This document shows, piece after piece, positions 25,457 to 34,839 of a stretch of DNA of 64,000 nt. Below the pieces are notes generated by a model. The model had not been told where the DNA came from. It did not search any database and saw only the letters and a list, made by a program, of their open reading frames with translations. The DNA is from Bacteroidia bacterium (GTDB lineage: Bacteria > Bacteroidota > Bacteroidia > Flavobacteriales > Flavobacteriaceae), in the NCBI GenBank assembly GCA_030430385.1, contig JAUIFO010000010.1, positions 1 through 64,000 of the forward strand, given 5' to 3'. A program made the position numbers and the translations under genes. How positions within the stretch are numbered: position 1 is the first letter of the stretch; each line of letters starts with the position of its first letter.

Positions 25457-27535
25457 ATGAAATCAGTCTTATTGTTTTTTATTTGTTTTGTAGCTAGTTT
25501 TTCAATTTTTTGTCAAGTTGGAATTGGTACTACAACTCCAAATGCCATCTTAGATGTTAGATCATCTAACCAGAGCTCACCACTTGGTAATGATGGAATC
25601 TTAATTCCTAAAGTTGATGATTTTCCTTTAATAAATCCTGCTATTACACAAGATGGAATGATGATTTATGTAACTGGTCTAGGAACTCCAACTAAAGGGT
25701 TTTATTATTGGGATCATGATATTAGCAACTGGGTTGGGATAACAGGTGCAAAAGAGATTAATGATCTTTTGGATGGTCGTTCAGATGCTTCTGGGTCTTC
25801 TCTTTACTTAGGTCTTGGTGCTGGAGTATTTGATGACTTTACTAACAACCAAAATATTGGGATAGGGTACTTGTGCTTGCAATTCAATACATCTGGAGAA
25901 TTAAATACTGCGGTAGGATATAACGCCCTGAGAAGTAGTAATGGAAGTGAAAACACTGCTTTTGGGTATGGTACGCTTCGCCAAAATATCTCTGGTATTG
26001 GTAATACAAGCATAGGTTTTAATGCGTCTAGATTAAATTCTACTGGAAGTAACAATGTAGCCATTGGTAGGAGCTCTCTCTTTAATAATACTGCAGGAGG
26101 TGGGAATGTTGCAATAGGTGTTTCTTCAGGAGGTAATGTGTTAGGGTCTAACAATACATTTATAGGAGCATTTTCTGGTCAGGCATCTAGTACTTTAATA
26201 TCTTCTGGAAATGTGTTTATTGGATATGCAGCAGGACAAATGGAGGCTAATGGTAATAGATTATATATCGAGAATTCTAGTTCATCTTCTCCTTTAATCT
26301 ATGGAGAATTTGACAATGACCTAGTTCGAATAAATGGATCCTTGGATATTAATAACGCTTATGTCTTTCCAAATACAGATGGTAGCCCAAATCAAGTTTT
26401 AACAACAGATGGTGCTGGAATGGTATCATGGGGCAATTTACTACCTGGAGTTTCCTCCTTAATCCGAGATGCCGACGCAGATACAAAAGTCGATGTCGAA
26501 CAAACTCCAAATGATGATATCATTAGGTTTCATGCTCGAGGTCAAGAGCATCTTACCATGTATAGTACTAATGATATTTTTAAATTCAATATTTACAATA
26601 ATAATGACAATATCATTTTTGGTCATAATTCTGGAATTCAACTTCTTGCAACTGCTGCCAACAACATTTCATTAGGAACCAATAGCTTAGAACTCAATTT
26701 AAATGGAAACAATAATTTGGCTTTTGGAACGAATGCTTTAAATAAAGTGACAAGCGATGATAATGTTGCTGTAGGTACAAATGCCTTAGGCAATGCAACT
26801 AGTGGAAGAAATAATGTTGCCGTTGGTTCTAATGCGATGCTAAATAATACTTTAGGGCAAAGTAATACTGTCATTGGTTATGCTGCTGGTGATAATACCT
26901 TTGGAAGTAATAATGTCTTTGTCGGTCAGCAAGCAGGTGCAAGCGCAACATTGCAAAACACCAATAACAATGTGTTTATTGGGTACCAAGCTGGATTGAA
27001 TTTAATTGCAAATAACAGACTTCATATTGAAAGCACTAATGCTACAATTCCTTTGCTTGGTGGGGATTTTAATAGAAACCAAGTTTGTATCAATAGAGAT
27101 CCAAGTCTTTTAGTTAATGCTTTTGAAGTGAATGGCAATGCTTCAAAATCAACACCTGGTTCTTGGTTAGCAAATAGTGATTCTAGATTAAAAAAGAATA
27201 TTAACAGTATAAGCGGAACACAAGCATTGGAGGTCTTATCGCAAATAAAAGGGATATCTTATTATTGGGACGATTTTAAAACAGGTGTAGACAGACCAAA
27301 ATCCATTCAATACGGATTTACAGCTCAAAACATTCAAGAAGTTCTTCCTGAACGCGTAACTGAGGATGCTTACGGGTTTTTACAAACCGCTTATGGTGAT
27401 TACGACGCTTTTTTTGTGGAAGCAATTAAGGAATTAAATAGAAAACTCGAAGAAAAAAATTTAAAGATTAAATTACTTGAGGAGCAAATACTTCAAGTAT
27501 CTGAGAAAATCAAAGAATTGAACTCTAGTAATTAA
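25457..27535 (+). CDS. Secreted tail-fibre-like protein with S74 self-cleaving chaperone domain
   Basis: The 692-residue protein has a signal peptide (to about residue 20), an N-terminal region starting VGIGTTTPNAILDV, many head-type repeats of the form NxxIGxxAGxxxxxGxNN (for example NTSIGFNAS, NNVAIGRSS, NNVFVGQQAG) in two blocks (about 120-285 and 390-540), and a C-terminal peptidase S74 domain starting at NSDSRLKKNI with Ser574 and Lys579, ending in a coiled coil (about 655-692). S74 domains trimerise fibres and then cut themselves off. No T9SS signal is visible. A trimeric surface fibre is likely; ligand unknown. Confidence 0.88.
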   Translation: MKSVLLFFICFVASFSIFCQVGIGTTTPNAILDVRSSNQSSPLGNDGILIPKVDDFPLINPAITQDGMMIYVTGLGTPTKGFYYWDHDISNWVGITGAKEINDLLDGRSDASGSSLYLGLGAGVFDDFTNNQNIGIGYLCLQFNTSGELNTAVGYNALRSSNGSENTAFGYGTLRQNISGIGNTSIGFNASRLNSTGSNNVAIGRSSLFNNTAGGGNVAIGVSSGGNVLGSNNTFIGAFSGQASSTLISSGNVFIGYAAGQMEANGNRLYIENSSSSSPLIYGEFDNDLVRINGSLDINNAYVFPNTDGSPNQVLTTDGAGMVSWGNLLPGVSSLIRDADADTKVDVEQTPNDDIIRFHARGQEHLTMYSTNDIFKFNIYNNNDNIIFGHNSGIQLLATAANNISLGTNSLELNLNGNNNLAFGTNALNKVTSDDNVAVGTNALGNATSGRNNVAVGSNAMLNNTLGQSNTVIGYAAGDNTFGSNNVFVGQQAGASATLQNTNNNVFIGYQAGLNLIANNRLHIESTNATIPLLGGDFNRNQVCINRDPSLLVNAFEVNGNASKSTPGSWLANSDSRLKKNINSISGTQALEVLSQIKGISYYWDDFKTGVDRPKSIQYGFTAQNIQEVLPERVTEDAYGFLQTAYGDYDAFFVEAIKELNRKLEEKNLKIKLLEEQILQVSEKIKELNSSN

Positions 27536-28093
27536 TAGATTTCTGGATACTCTTTGCATTAGTCTTAAAAAGAATGTAAAACTCATTCTAGACTAAGTTT
27601 TACATCATTTAAGTTGATTGTTTTTTGATTGATTAAAGGTCTATTTTATTCTTACAAGGTAAAAATAATATCGACAATTAGTTTTGCTAATGCGATCATA
27701 ATTCTTGGTTTTAAAGGTTAATTATTTGATTATTTTTTTGATTGAGTTTTCAATATATAACCAGAGGAATCCTTTAGCCAAGCGTTTTAATTAAAATCTA
27801 TGAAGTTGAATATAATATTATAACTAAAAAAATGATATTAGTTTCGGTATTTATGTGACTTTCTTCAATTAAATTATAATATGTAATATAAAATGATTTT
27901 TTTTGTTTAAAAACATAATAATTCAAGAGGCTTTTTTGAATCCTTTTTTTTAACCAAGAGGTGTTTCATCCTAAAATCGTCTTTTTTTGATGATTTCGTC
28001 TTTTAGACAAACAAAATCATGGTTTCCTTTTTATCATTTTAAGAGATCTTAAAAAGTAGTCGCTTTTAATCTTTACTATTAATTAATAATTAA
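27536..28093. other. Non-coding AT-rich gap
   Basis: Between the S74 and endonuclease genes I see no credible reading frame on either strand. It holds a 10-bp inverted repeat (ATGTAAAACT 27574-27583, AGTTTTACAT 27596-27605) that may terminate the S74 transcript, then AT-rich sequence with many T runs and no recognised motif. Confidence 0.55.
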
Positions 28094-28127
28094 TTGGGCA
28101 ATTTAGAAAATGAGTTGATTACCTTTG
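28094..28127 (+). promoter_or_regulatory. Endonuclease I gene promoter
   Basis: TTG at 28094-28096, a 23-nt spacer and TACCTTTG at 28120-28127, 16 nt before the start codon. Confidence 0.6.
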
Positions 28128-28143
28128 TTTAAATTACTATAAA

Positions 28144-30123
28144 ATGAAATCATTTTTACTTTTAATATCTTTCTTGTGTTCTGCTTTTCTTGTTAATAGT
28201 CAAGTGGTAATTAATGAACTCGATTGCGATACTCCTGGAACAGATACTATGGAGTTTGTCGAATTGTTATCAGAAACACCTAATTTTCCTTTAGATGGAT
28301 ATGTGCTAGTATTTTTTAATGGCTCTACTTCTGGAATGAATTCAAGTTACTTTACAGTAGATCTAGATGGAATGACAACTGATGTTAATGGTTTGTTGGT
28401 AATTGGTAGTAACAGTGTGTCTCCTGTACCTCAATTATTGATCTCTGAAAATGTGATTCAAAATGGAGCAGATGCTGTGGCTATTTATCAAGCCAATGAT
28501 TTTGATTTCCCTGAAGGAACAGTAGCAACCATAACCAATTTAATTGATGTCCTCATATACGATACTTCCGATAGTGATGATCTCGATCTTATCGATATTT
28601 TTAATGATCATCCAGATTTTACAAATATCGAACAGATTAATGAAGGCTCGAGTAACAATACAAATTCCATTCAGCGTTTTGATGATGGTATGGGAAACAT
28701 CTCTTATATGTCTACTACACCAACACCGCGTCAACTCAATGATGGAAGTGGAGTGATCTTTAACGGAATTTCCATAGGTGTTGCTCAGACACAATACGAT
28801 GAGGATGATAGTTTTGTAATCACATTCACCGCTCAAAATAATGTTTCAGAAGATTTAATGTTCAATATAACCTTAGATAATCAAGGGTTTAATTCTTCAG
28901 ATTATAATGGAACGACAGCGTTAACTATTCCTAGCGGACAAAATATGACGTCGACAACCATTACGCTTATTGACGATTCAGATGATGAAGGTGATGAGGT
29001 TGCCATTGTGCGTTTTGGGAATTTACCTGTGCCTTTCGTACAGCTTAACGATAATGTAGAGTTAAGAATTGTAGATAACGATTTTACGGTAGCTAATTTT
29101 GGAACGCCTTTGAATCCTACCTTCGGAAACGTAACGAGTACGCAACCCAATGGTTATTATGATAGTTTAGATGGCTTAGCTGATGCGCAACTTAAACAAG
29201 CACTTCAAGATATTGTTGCTGAGGAAGGAGTGGTTAGAGCACAAACCTATGCTGATGTGATTGATATTTTAAAAGAAGCTGATCAAAATCCTGAAAACAG
29301 TAATCAGGTCTGGGTGGTATATACTGAAGAAGGTCGTCCAAAATTAGATTTTCAAACAGGCTCAAACAATAATGGTAAGTGGAATAGAGAGCATACCTAT
29401 CCGAGATCTAGAGGAGGTTTTTTTGATATTGATGAGGATGATATTTCTGATGGAAGAGAGATTTTTTGGAATACCACAGCAGATTCTTTACGTCATGGAA
29501 ATTCTGATGCACATGCGCTTAGAGCGGTTGATGGACCTGAAAATAGTTCTCGTGGAAATCAACATTATGGTGAATATACTGGTCCGACCGCCACGCAAGG
29601 AAGCTTTTATGGCGATGTAGCACGAAGTGTATTGTATATGGAAATTAGATACAATGGATTGCAAGTTGTAAATGGATTTCCAGCGACTAATTCTGAACCT
29701 TTAGGTGATTTGGCAACACTTTTAGATTGGCATCGAAATGACCCTCCAGACGATTTTGAAATGAATCGAAATAATGTCGTCTATACCTGGCAGTTTAATC
29801 GAAATCCATTTATAGATTATCCTGATTTGGTAGAATACATTTGGGGAGATAATGTTGGTGATGTTTGGATGCAACCTTTACATCTCACTGAAGTTGATCC
29901 TGAAGCAATTCAAATATACCCTAATCCTACTACAAACAGATTGTTTATAAAAGGTTTGAAGAATGAAGCTGCTATTGATGTTGTGTCGTTAGATGGTAGA
30001 AATGTAAAATCATTTTATATAAAGAATCAAAATTATATTGATTTGGATATTGCTCAAGGAATGTACCTGATGACCATAACTTTTGAAAATATGCTGGTCA
30101 CCAAAAGGATTGTTATCAATTGA
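28144..30123 (+). CDS. Secreted endonuclease I with T9SS sorting domain
   Basis: The 659-residue protein has a signal peptide (to about 20), a lamin-tail-like domain (VVINELDCDTPGTDTMEFVE), a Calx-beta-like region (about 210-310), an endonuclease I domain with WNREHTYPRSRGG (His417) and LRHGNSDAHALRAVDG, and a type A sorting domain from about 590 (IYPNPTTNRLFIKG). It should be exported through the type IX system and degrade extracellular DNA or RNA for nutrients. It has its own promoter and terminator. Confidence 0.92.
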   Translation: MKSFLLLISFLCSAFLVNSQVVINELDCDTPGTDTMEFVELLSETPNFPLDGYVLVFFNGSTSGMNSSYFTVDLDGMTTDVNGLLVIGSNSVSPVPQLLISENVIQNGADAVAIYQANDFDFPEGTVATITNLIDVLIYDTSDSDDLDLIDIFNDHPDFTNIEQINEGSSNNTNSIQRFDDGMGNISYMSTTPTPRQLNDGSGVIFNGISIGVAQTQYDEDDSFVITFTAQNNVSEDLMFNITLDNQGFNSSDYNGTTALTIPSGQNMTSTTITLIDDSDDEGDEVAIVRFGNLPVPFVQLNDNVELRIVDNDFTVANFGTPLNPTFGNVTSTQPNGYYDSLDGLADAQLKQALQDIVAEEGVVRAQTYADVIDILKEADQNPENSNQVWVVYTEEGRPKLDFQTGSNNNGKWNREHTYPRSRGGFFDIDEDDISDGREIFWNTTADSLRHGNSDAHALRAVDGPENSSRGNQHYGEYTGPTATQGSFYGDVARSVLYMEIRYNGLQVVNGFPATNSEPLGDLATLLDWHRNDPPDDFEMNRNNVVYTWQFNRNPFIDYPDLVEYIWGDNVGDVWMQPLHLTEVDPEAIQIYPNPTTNRLFIKGLKNEAAIDVVSLDGRNVKSFYIKNQNYIDLDIAQGMYLMTITFENMLVTKRIVIN

Positions 30124-30132
30124 TTTAGAAAT

Positions 30133-30166
30133 AAAAAAGCCCAAACATTTTGTTTGGGCTTTTTTA
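30133..30166. terminator. Bidirectional terminator after endonuclease and M56 genes
   Basis: GCCCAAACA (30139-30147) pairs with TGTTTGGGC (30151-30159), flanked by A and T runs. It serves the + strand endonuclease gene and the M56 gene ending at 30167 on the minus strand. Confidence 0.9.
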
Positions 30167-32281
30167 TTACAGTGCTTTTATAAAGAGCTTTTTTCCGTGT
30201 TTTCCTAAGGCAATATTAGGAATCGCTTTTGTTTTTTCTCTCCAGCTTGATGTTGATTTGCTTCCGTTGTTATCGTCAAGTGAGATTTTAATGCTTGTAA
30301 TCTCTCCAGCTTTATTTCTTCTAACCTTTGAGAATTTAGCGTCAATTCCCATAGCTTCTAGTTGGGATTCGATGTGATCTAATTTAGCATTAGACATTGA
30401 TTTGTCGATCATCACTTCCTGAGTCTCATAAACAGTTTTTGAATTTGAACGTTCTACAAATACAAATGTATCGTTATTGTTATTTAGATTTCTATTGCGC
30501 TTTGTTTGAATTTTGATGACACCATTTTTTCCTTTTTGACCATAAACCTTAATTGATTCACCCTCTTTTATGACTTCAACGTTGTCAATGGTATTTGGGT
30601 TTAGTTCTTCTATGTCTTCATTGTCTACAACTTCACCATCTACAATAATTAATGGAGAATTCTTGCCATCACTATCAATGTGAAAACGACTTTTGGTCTC
30701 AAAAATGACATCTTTATCAGAATCTGGAAACAATGCTTTAGAACCCTTTTTAGTCATGTAGATCACACCATTTTTGCCGTCAGTTCCAAATTTTTTGATG
30801 GCATCGTCACCTTTTAGTACAAAAATAGATTCGATATCATCTGAATCGACATCTTCAAATAGCGATTTTTCTACTTTCTTACCATTAATAATAAAAATGG
30901 GATCGTCTGTTTCATGAATGAAAATGTTAGCATCGTCATCATCAGTTGAAAAACTAAATGAATTCCTGTTCTTCTGAACAAAATGGATAGTATCGCTATT
31001 CTTTATGGTTTTAACATCAATGGTTTCATTGCTGTCTTCGTCTTCAATGACAATTACCTTATTTGTGCTATTTGTCGATTGTGCTTTTGTTTTGTTGTCT
31101 TTTGATTCAAAAATAAAAGTGTTTTGGTCCAAAGTGCCAACATTTAAAAGGCCATCAGAACTCTTAAATTTAAATGGCTTGATACCGTTATCATCACCTT
31201 CTATAGCATAATTTGCATTACTTTTCTCGCTTTTAAATTCTGTTGAGATAGCCATAATCTCACCATCGTTATTACGCTTAATATTTTTATAAGTGAAAGT
31301 GATGCCTTTAGCTGATAAGTCTTTTTTAATAACTTCAAGATCTGCATCACTTGTATTTTTTGTAATTATAATTTCAATGGTTTCGTTGTCTTGCTCTGAA
31401 GTTGTTGTGTCTTCAACCGAAGCTTCAACATAAATATCTTCAATATTAAAACTCATAACAAAACATGCTAAAAGTGGTAAGGCAATGAGTAGTTTAAATT
31501 GATGCCATTTTTTTGATTTTGATTTGTGTAACATAACGATTCGTTTTTTGATTAATGAGGTGTAAAAATTATTTGTGATTAACAATTCTTGATTTTGAAT
31601 ACTTGTTTTTAATAGAACAGTTTGATAGCTTTTTTCACATGGCGAAATGTATTGTGCCTTCTGGTCTGCAATAAATTCTAAGTTTTGCTGAAGTGCTTTC
31701 TTATAAAGCCATACAAACGGATTGAACCATAAAAGAATGCAGGCAATATGTACAATGATATTATCTAAAGAATGTAATTGTTGCGAATGTGCTTTTTCAT
31801 GATTGATGACATGCTCTAATTCTGAAGCATCAAAATGTTTTGGATTGTAAACAATATAATTGAAGAATGAAAAAGGAGAAACATCTTCATGAGTTTCAAT
31901 AATGTTTAAATGCTTATCTGTTATTTTGGTTCCGTTTTTTAAAACACGTCTTAGAGATAATAGTTGAACGCTTAATTGTCCTGTAAAGAATAGTACACCT
32001 ACCCAATACAAACCATAAATGAGTATTGAATAATCAAAAGAAGATCCTTCAACAATGTGTGTAGGTTGAGGTGAAGTCGCAGCAAATGAATAGTTAGAAA
32101 AATTAACAGGCGTGTACTCAATATAATTTGGTATCACAACAAGACTGATGCAAGATGCTATAACTAAGCCTGCGAGTAGAAACCAACGGTTAGCTTCAAA
32201 AAAGGTGTCTTTTTGTAAAAAAAGTTTATAGCATCCATAGAATATAAAAATGATGGCTGATGATTTAAGAATATATTCCAT
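30167..32281 (-). CDS. M56 (BlaR1-type) metallopeptidase with repeated TonB-plug-like modules
   Basis: The 704-residue membrane protein has four helices in the first 285 residues with the zinc motif INHEKAHSQQ (HExxH near residue 160) and NLEFIADQKA, as in BlaR1/MecR1. The periplasmic part is unlike antibiotic sensors: two copies of a strand-helix module (about 300-350 and 618-690, both with NxDAxLxxIxxxLxAxGI-like spacing) enclose two modules resembling TonB receptor plugs (about 462-512, IKKFGTDGKNGVIYMTKKG; about 542-594, IKVYGQKGKNGVIKIQTKR). It starts 3 nt after blaI. It probably senses an envelope signal and cleaves BlaI. Confidence 0.87.
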   Translation of the reverse strand: MEYILKSSAIIFIFYGCYKLFLQKDTFFEANRWFLLAGLVIASCISLVVIPNYIEYTPVNFSNYSFAATSPQPTHIVEGSSFDYSILIYGLYWVGVLFFTGQLSVQLLSLRRVLKNGTKITDKHLNIIETHEDVSPFSFFNYIVYNPKHFDASELEHVINHEKAHSQQLHSLDNIIVHIACILLWFNPFVWLYKKALQQNLEFIADQKAQYISPCEKSYQTVLLKTSIQNQELLITNNFYTSLIKKRIVMLHKSKSKKWHQFKLLIALPLLACFVMSFNIEDIYVEASVEDTTTSEQDNETIEIIITKNTSDADLEVIKKDLSAKGITFTYKNIKRNNDGEIMAISTEFKSEKSNANYAIEGDDNGIKPFKFKSSDGLLNVGTLDQNTFIFESKDNKTKAQSTNSTNKVIVIEDEDSNETIDVKTIKNSDTIHFVQKNRNSFSFSTDDDDANIFIHETDDPIFIINGKKVEKSLFEDVDSDDIESIFVLKGDDAIKKFGTDGKNGVIYMTKKGSKALFPDSDKDVIFETKSRFHIDSDGKNSPLIIVDGEVVDNEDIEELNPNTIDNVEVIKEGESIKVYGQKGKNGVIKIQTKRNRNLNNNNDTFVFVERSNSKTVYETQEVMIDKSMSNAKLDHIESQLEAMGIDAKFSKVRRNKAGEITSIKISLDDNNGSKSTSSWREKTKAIPNIALGKHGKKLFIKAL

Positions 32282-32283
32282 AA

Positions 32284-32643
32284 CTAATCTTTATTTTCAA
32301 TTAAATCAATAATTTCCTTGAGCTCCTCAACGCTAATTTTTTCCTCTTTCGCAAAAAAGGAAACGACGTTTTTGTAGGAGTTGTTGAAATAATGCTCAAT
32401 AGCAGTATTCATAAACCGCTTTTTGTAAGCTTCTTTACTAACAATAGGGAAGTATTGATGTGTTTTTCCATAAGCGTTATAGCTCACATAGCCTTTGTCT
32501 TCGAGGTTTCTAATAATAGTAGACAAGGTATTGTAGTGTGGTTTGTCCTCTTTTATTTCGGCTAGTACATCTTTTACAAAAGCTTTTTCAAGTTTCCATA
32601 AAATATGCATGATCTCTTCTTCTTTATTGGTGAGTTTTTGCAC
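32284..32643 (-). CDS. BlaI/MecI/CopY family repressor
   Basis: The 119-residue winged-helix repressor starts VQKLTNKEEEIMHILWKLEK, with the DNA-reading region HYNTLSTIIRNLEDKGYVSY and a helical dimerisation tail. An in-frame ATG at 32700 is upstream of the promoter's -7 box and cannot be the start; a GTG at 32643 gives the family N-terminus and a leader of about 20 nt. It is partner of the M56 peptidase and should repress its own operon through the dyads in its promoter. Confidence 0.9.
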   Translation of the reverse strand: MQKLTNKEEEIMHILWKLEKAFVKDVLAEIKEDKPHYNTLSTIIRNLEDKGYVSYNAYGKTHQYFPIVSKEAYKKRFMNTAIEHYFNNSYKNVVSFFAKEEKISVEELKEIIDLIENKD

Positions 32644-32669
32644 AAGGAGTGGTTTTAAATTGTATGAAA

Positions 32670-32724
32670 CAAATCTATAACTATTTTTATAGTTATACAA
32701 CTATTAAATTAGTTATTTAACTAA
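32670..32724 (-). promoter_or_regulatory. blaI promoter with embedded operator dyads
   Basis: On the minus strand TTG (32700-32698), a 20-nt spacer and TAGATTTG (32677-32670). The spacer is occupied by a perfect dyad on + at 32676-32697 (TATAACTAT, TTTT, ATAGTTATA). Upstream lie AACTA/TAGTT (32699-32714) and TTAGTTA/TAACTAA (32709-32724) dyads, with centres 20 and 30 bp from the first. A bound repressor would cover both promoter elements. Confidence 0.65.
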
Positions 32725-32791
32725 AATTTAAGTTTTTGTCACTTAGATTACAATTAATAAATGAAGTAGTATCTTCGCAAAAAAATATTAT

Positions 32792-33733
32792 ATGAGTCTT
32801 GTTTGGATCATTCTTGGTTTATTGTTGTTGGTCATAGGAGGTGAGTTTTTGGTACGATCTTCTGTGGCACTATCATTTAAGCTTAACATATCAAAAATGG
32901 TTATTGGTATGACTGTTGTGAGTTTTGCAACATCAGCTCCAGAACTCCTGGTGAGTTTAAATGCGGCTTTAACAGGTTCTCCAGCCATAGCAATTAACAA
33001 TGTTATAGGTTCTAACATTGCTAACATAGGATTGGTTCTTGGGATTACTGCTTTGGTGAGTTCAATTGCTGTTGATAAAAGTTTTTATAAATTGAATTGG
33101 CCTGTGATGATGCTGTTTTCATTGGCATTATTTTACTTTTTAAGAAATGACAATCAACTTGTGATGGTTGAAGGTGTTGTGCTTTTTGGAGCTTTGATTG
33201 CATTTTTATTGCTTTTGATTAGAGTCGCAAAAAAGGAAAAGGTTGTTGAAGATGTTGATGATAAGTTGGCAGTTGTCTCTAATTTTAAAATCTTGATATG
33301 GTTATTAATAGGAGCTGCGGCTCTTTATTTTGGTTCTGAATGGTTGGTAGAAGGTGCTAAAGATTTGGCAAGAGCTCTTGGTGTGAGTGATGCTGTTATT
33401 GCAGCAACGGTTATTGCTATTGGAACTAGTGTGCCTGAATTAGCAGCTTCAGTGATTGCTGCAGTTAAAAAGGAGAAAGCTTTATCTCTCGGAAACTTAA
33501 TTGGGTCTAATATTTTTAATATTGGGTCTGTGTTGGGTCTGACTTCAATTATAAAAACCATAGAGGTTACTCATAGTTCAATTTTATCTCGTGATATTTA
33601 CTGGATGCTTGCTTTCGCAGCAATTTTAATTCCGTTGATCATTATTCCAAAGCAAATGAATTTGTCCAGATACAAAGGATTATTACTTGTTGCTGGTTAT
33701 GGCATCTTTATATTTTTAGCATTCAAGTCATAA
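32792..33733 (+). CDS. Calcium/sodium antiporter (CaCA family, YrbG-like)
   Basis: The 313-residue membrane protein has ten or so helices and two inverted alpha-repeats: MTVVSFATSAPELLVSLNA with NNVIGSNIANIGLVLG in the first half, and IAIGTSVPELAASVIAA with NLIGSNIFNIGSVLG in the second. These bind cations; the exchanger extrudes Ca2+ using Na+ or H+. The gene is divergent from blaI and converges on glnA. Confidence 0.93.
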   Translation: MSLVWIILGLLLLVIGGEFLVRSSVALSFKLNISKMVIGMTVVSFATSAPELLVSLNAALTGSPAIAINNVIGSNIANIGLVLGITALVSSIAVDKSFYKLNWPVMMLFSLALFYFLRNDNQLVMVEGVVLFGALIAFLLLLIRVAKKEKVVEDVDDKLAVVSNFKILIWLLIGAAALYFGSEWLVEGAKDLARALGVSDAVIAATVIAIGTSVPELAASVIAAVKKEKALSLGNLIGSNIFNIGSVLGLTSIIKTIEVTHSSILSRDIYWMLAFAAILIPLIIIPKQMNLSRYKGLLLVAGYGIFIFLAFKS

Positions 33734-33769
33734 AAAAAACGCCTAATTGAATTTCAAAAAGGCGTTTCA
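33731..33769 (-). terminator. glnA terminator
   Basis: AAACGCCT (33737-33744) pairs with AGGCGTTT (33760-33767). On the minus strand the stem is followed by eight T, 25 nt past the glnA stop; on the + strand the tail is weaker. Confidence 0.78.
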
Positions 33770-33791
33770 AACAAAAAGATGTATTAATGGT

Positions 33792-34811
33792 TTAGCTTAC
33801 ATCAGCTGATTTTACTGTGCTTACAATTCTACCTGCAACTTTATAAGGATCGGCATTAGAGGCAGGTCGTCTGTCTTCCAACCAACCTTTCCAGCCTTTT
33901 TCAACTGTAATGATTGGTATTCTTATAGAGGCACCTCTATCGGAAACACCATAACTAAATTCGTTGATAGATTGTGTTTCGTGTTCTCCTGTTAAACGTT
34001 GATCATTAAATTCTCCGTAGACCTCAATATGCTCTTTTACTACAGGTCTGAATGCTTCACATATTTTTTCGTAGGTTTCTTTGCTACCACATGTTCTTAA
34101 TGTTGTATTAGAGAAATTGGCATGCATTCCAGAGCCATTCCAATCCATTTCTTTTCCTAATGGTTTAGGATGGTATTCTATGTAATAACCATATTTTTCA
34201 GTTAATCTATCTAATAGATAACGCGCTACCCAAATTTCGTCACCTGCTTTTTTTGCACCTTTAGCAAACAATTGAAATTCCCATTGTCCTGAAGCAACTT
34301 CTTGGTTGATCCCTTCAAAGTTAAGTCCAGCAGCAATACATAAATCTGCATGCTCTTCAACTAAATCTCTACCATGAGTATTTCTTCCGCCAACAGAGCA
34401 ATAATACAAGCCTTGAGGCGCAGGATAACCACCTACAGGAAACCCTAATGGTAACTGAGTTTTCTTATCCATAATGAAGTATTCTTGTTCAAAACCGAAC
34501 CAGAAATCATTATCGTCATCATCTATGGTGGCTCTACCGTTAGATTCGTGAGGTGTGCCATCAGCATTTAAAACTTCGGTCATCACTAAATAGCCATCTT
34601 TTCTTGTTGGATCAGGATAAATAGCTACAGGTTTTAACAAGCAATCTGAAGATCCACCTTCAGCTTGTCGTGTTGAACTTCCATCAAAAGACCATATCGG
34701 ACAGTCTTCTAATTTTCCGCTAAAGTCGTCTTCAACTTTAGTTTTACTTCTCATGTTTTGAGTTGGTTTGTAGCCATCTAACCAAATGTACTCTAATTTT
34801 GATTTGCTCAT
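33792..34811 (-). CDS. glnA: Glutamine synthetase, type II-like (eukaryotic type)
   Basis: The 339-residue enzyme makes glutamine from glutamate, ammonia and ATP. It starts KLEYIWLDGYKPTQNMRSKT and has WSFDGSSTRQAEG, FGFEQEYFIMD, NFEGINQEVASGQWEFQ, MDWNGSGMHANFSN and RGASIRIPIITVEKGWKGWLEDRRPASNADPY (in parts). The short length and the QLFAKGAKKAGDE loop identify GSII, common in Bacteroidota. No adenylylation Tyr region of GSI is present. It is divergent from glnN with a shared control region. Confidence 0.95.
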   Translation of the reverse strand: MSKSKLEYIWLDGYKPTQNMRSKTKVEDDFSGKLEDCPIWSFDGSSTRQAEGGSSDCLLKPVAIYPDPTRKDGYLVMTEVLNADGTPHESNGRATIDDDDNDFWFGFEQEYFIMDKKTQLPLGFPVGGYPAPQGLYYCSVGGRNTHGRDLVEEHADLCIAAGLNFEGINQEVASGQWEFQLFAKGAKKAGDEIWVARYLLDRLTEKYGYYIEYHPKPLGKEMDWNGSGMHANFSNTTLRTCGSKETYEKICEAFRPVVKEHIEVYGEFNDQRLTGEHETQSINEFSYGVSDRGASIRIPIITVEKGWKGWLEDRRPASNADPYKVAGRIVSTVKSADVS

Positions 34812-34839
34812 GCCTTTAAGGTTTATTAAAATGAAAGCA

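Noticed and set aside
25457..27535. Prophage tail gene
   Set aside because: No other phage gene is near, and the protein has a Sec signal peptide and an N-terminal region common to chromosomal flavobacterial proteins.
32644..32700. Longer N-terminus for BlaI from an upstream ATG
   Set aside because: Those codons contain the operator dyad and the -7 box; family alignment begins at the GTG at 32643.
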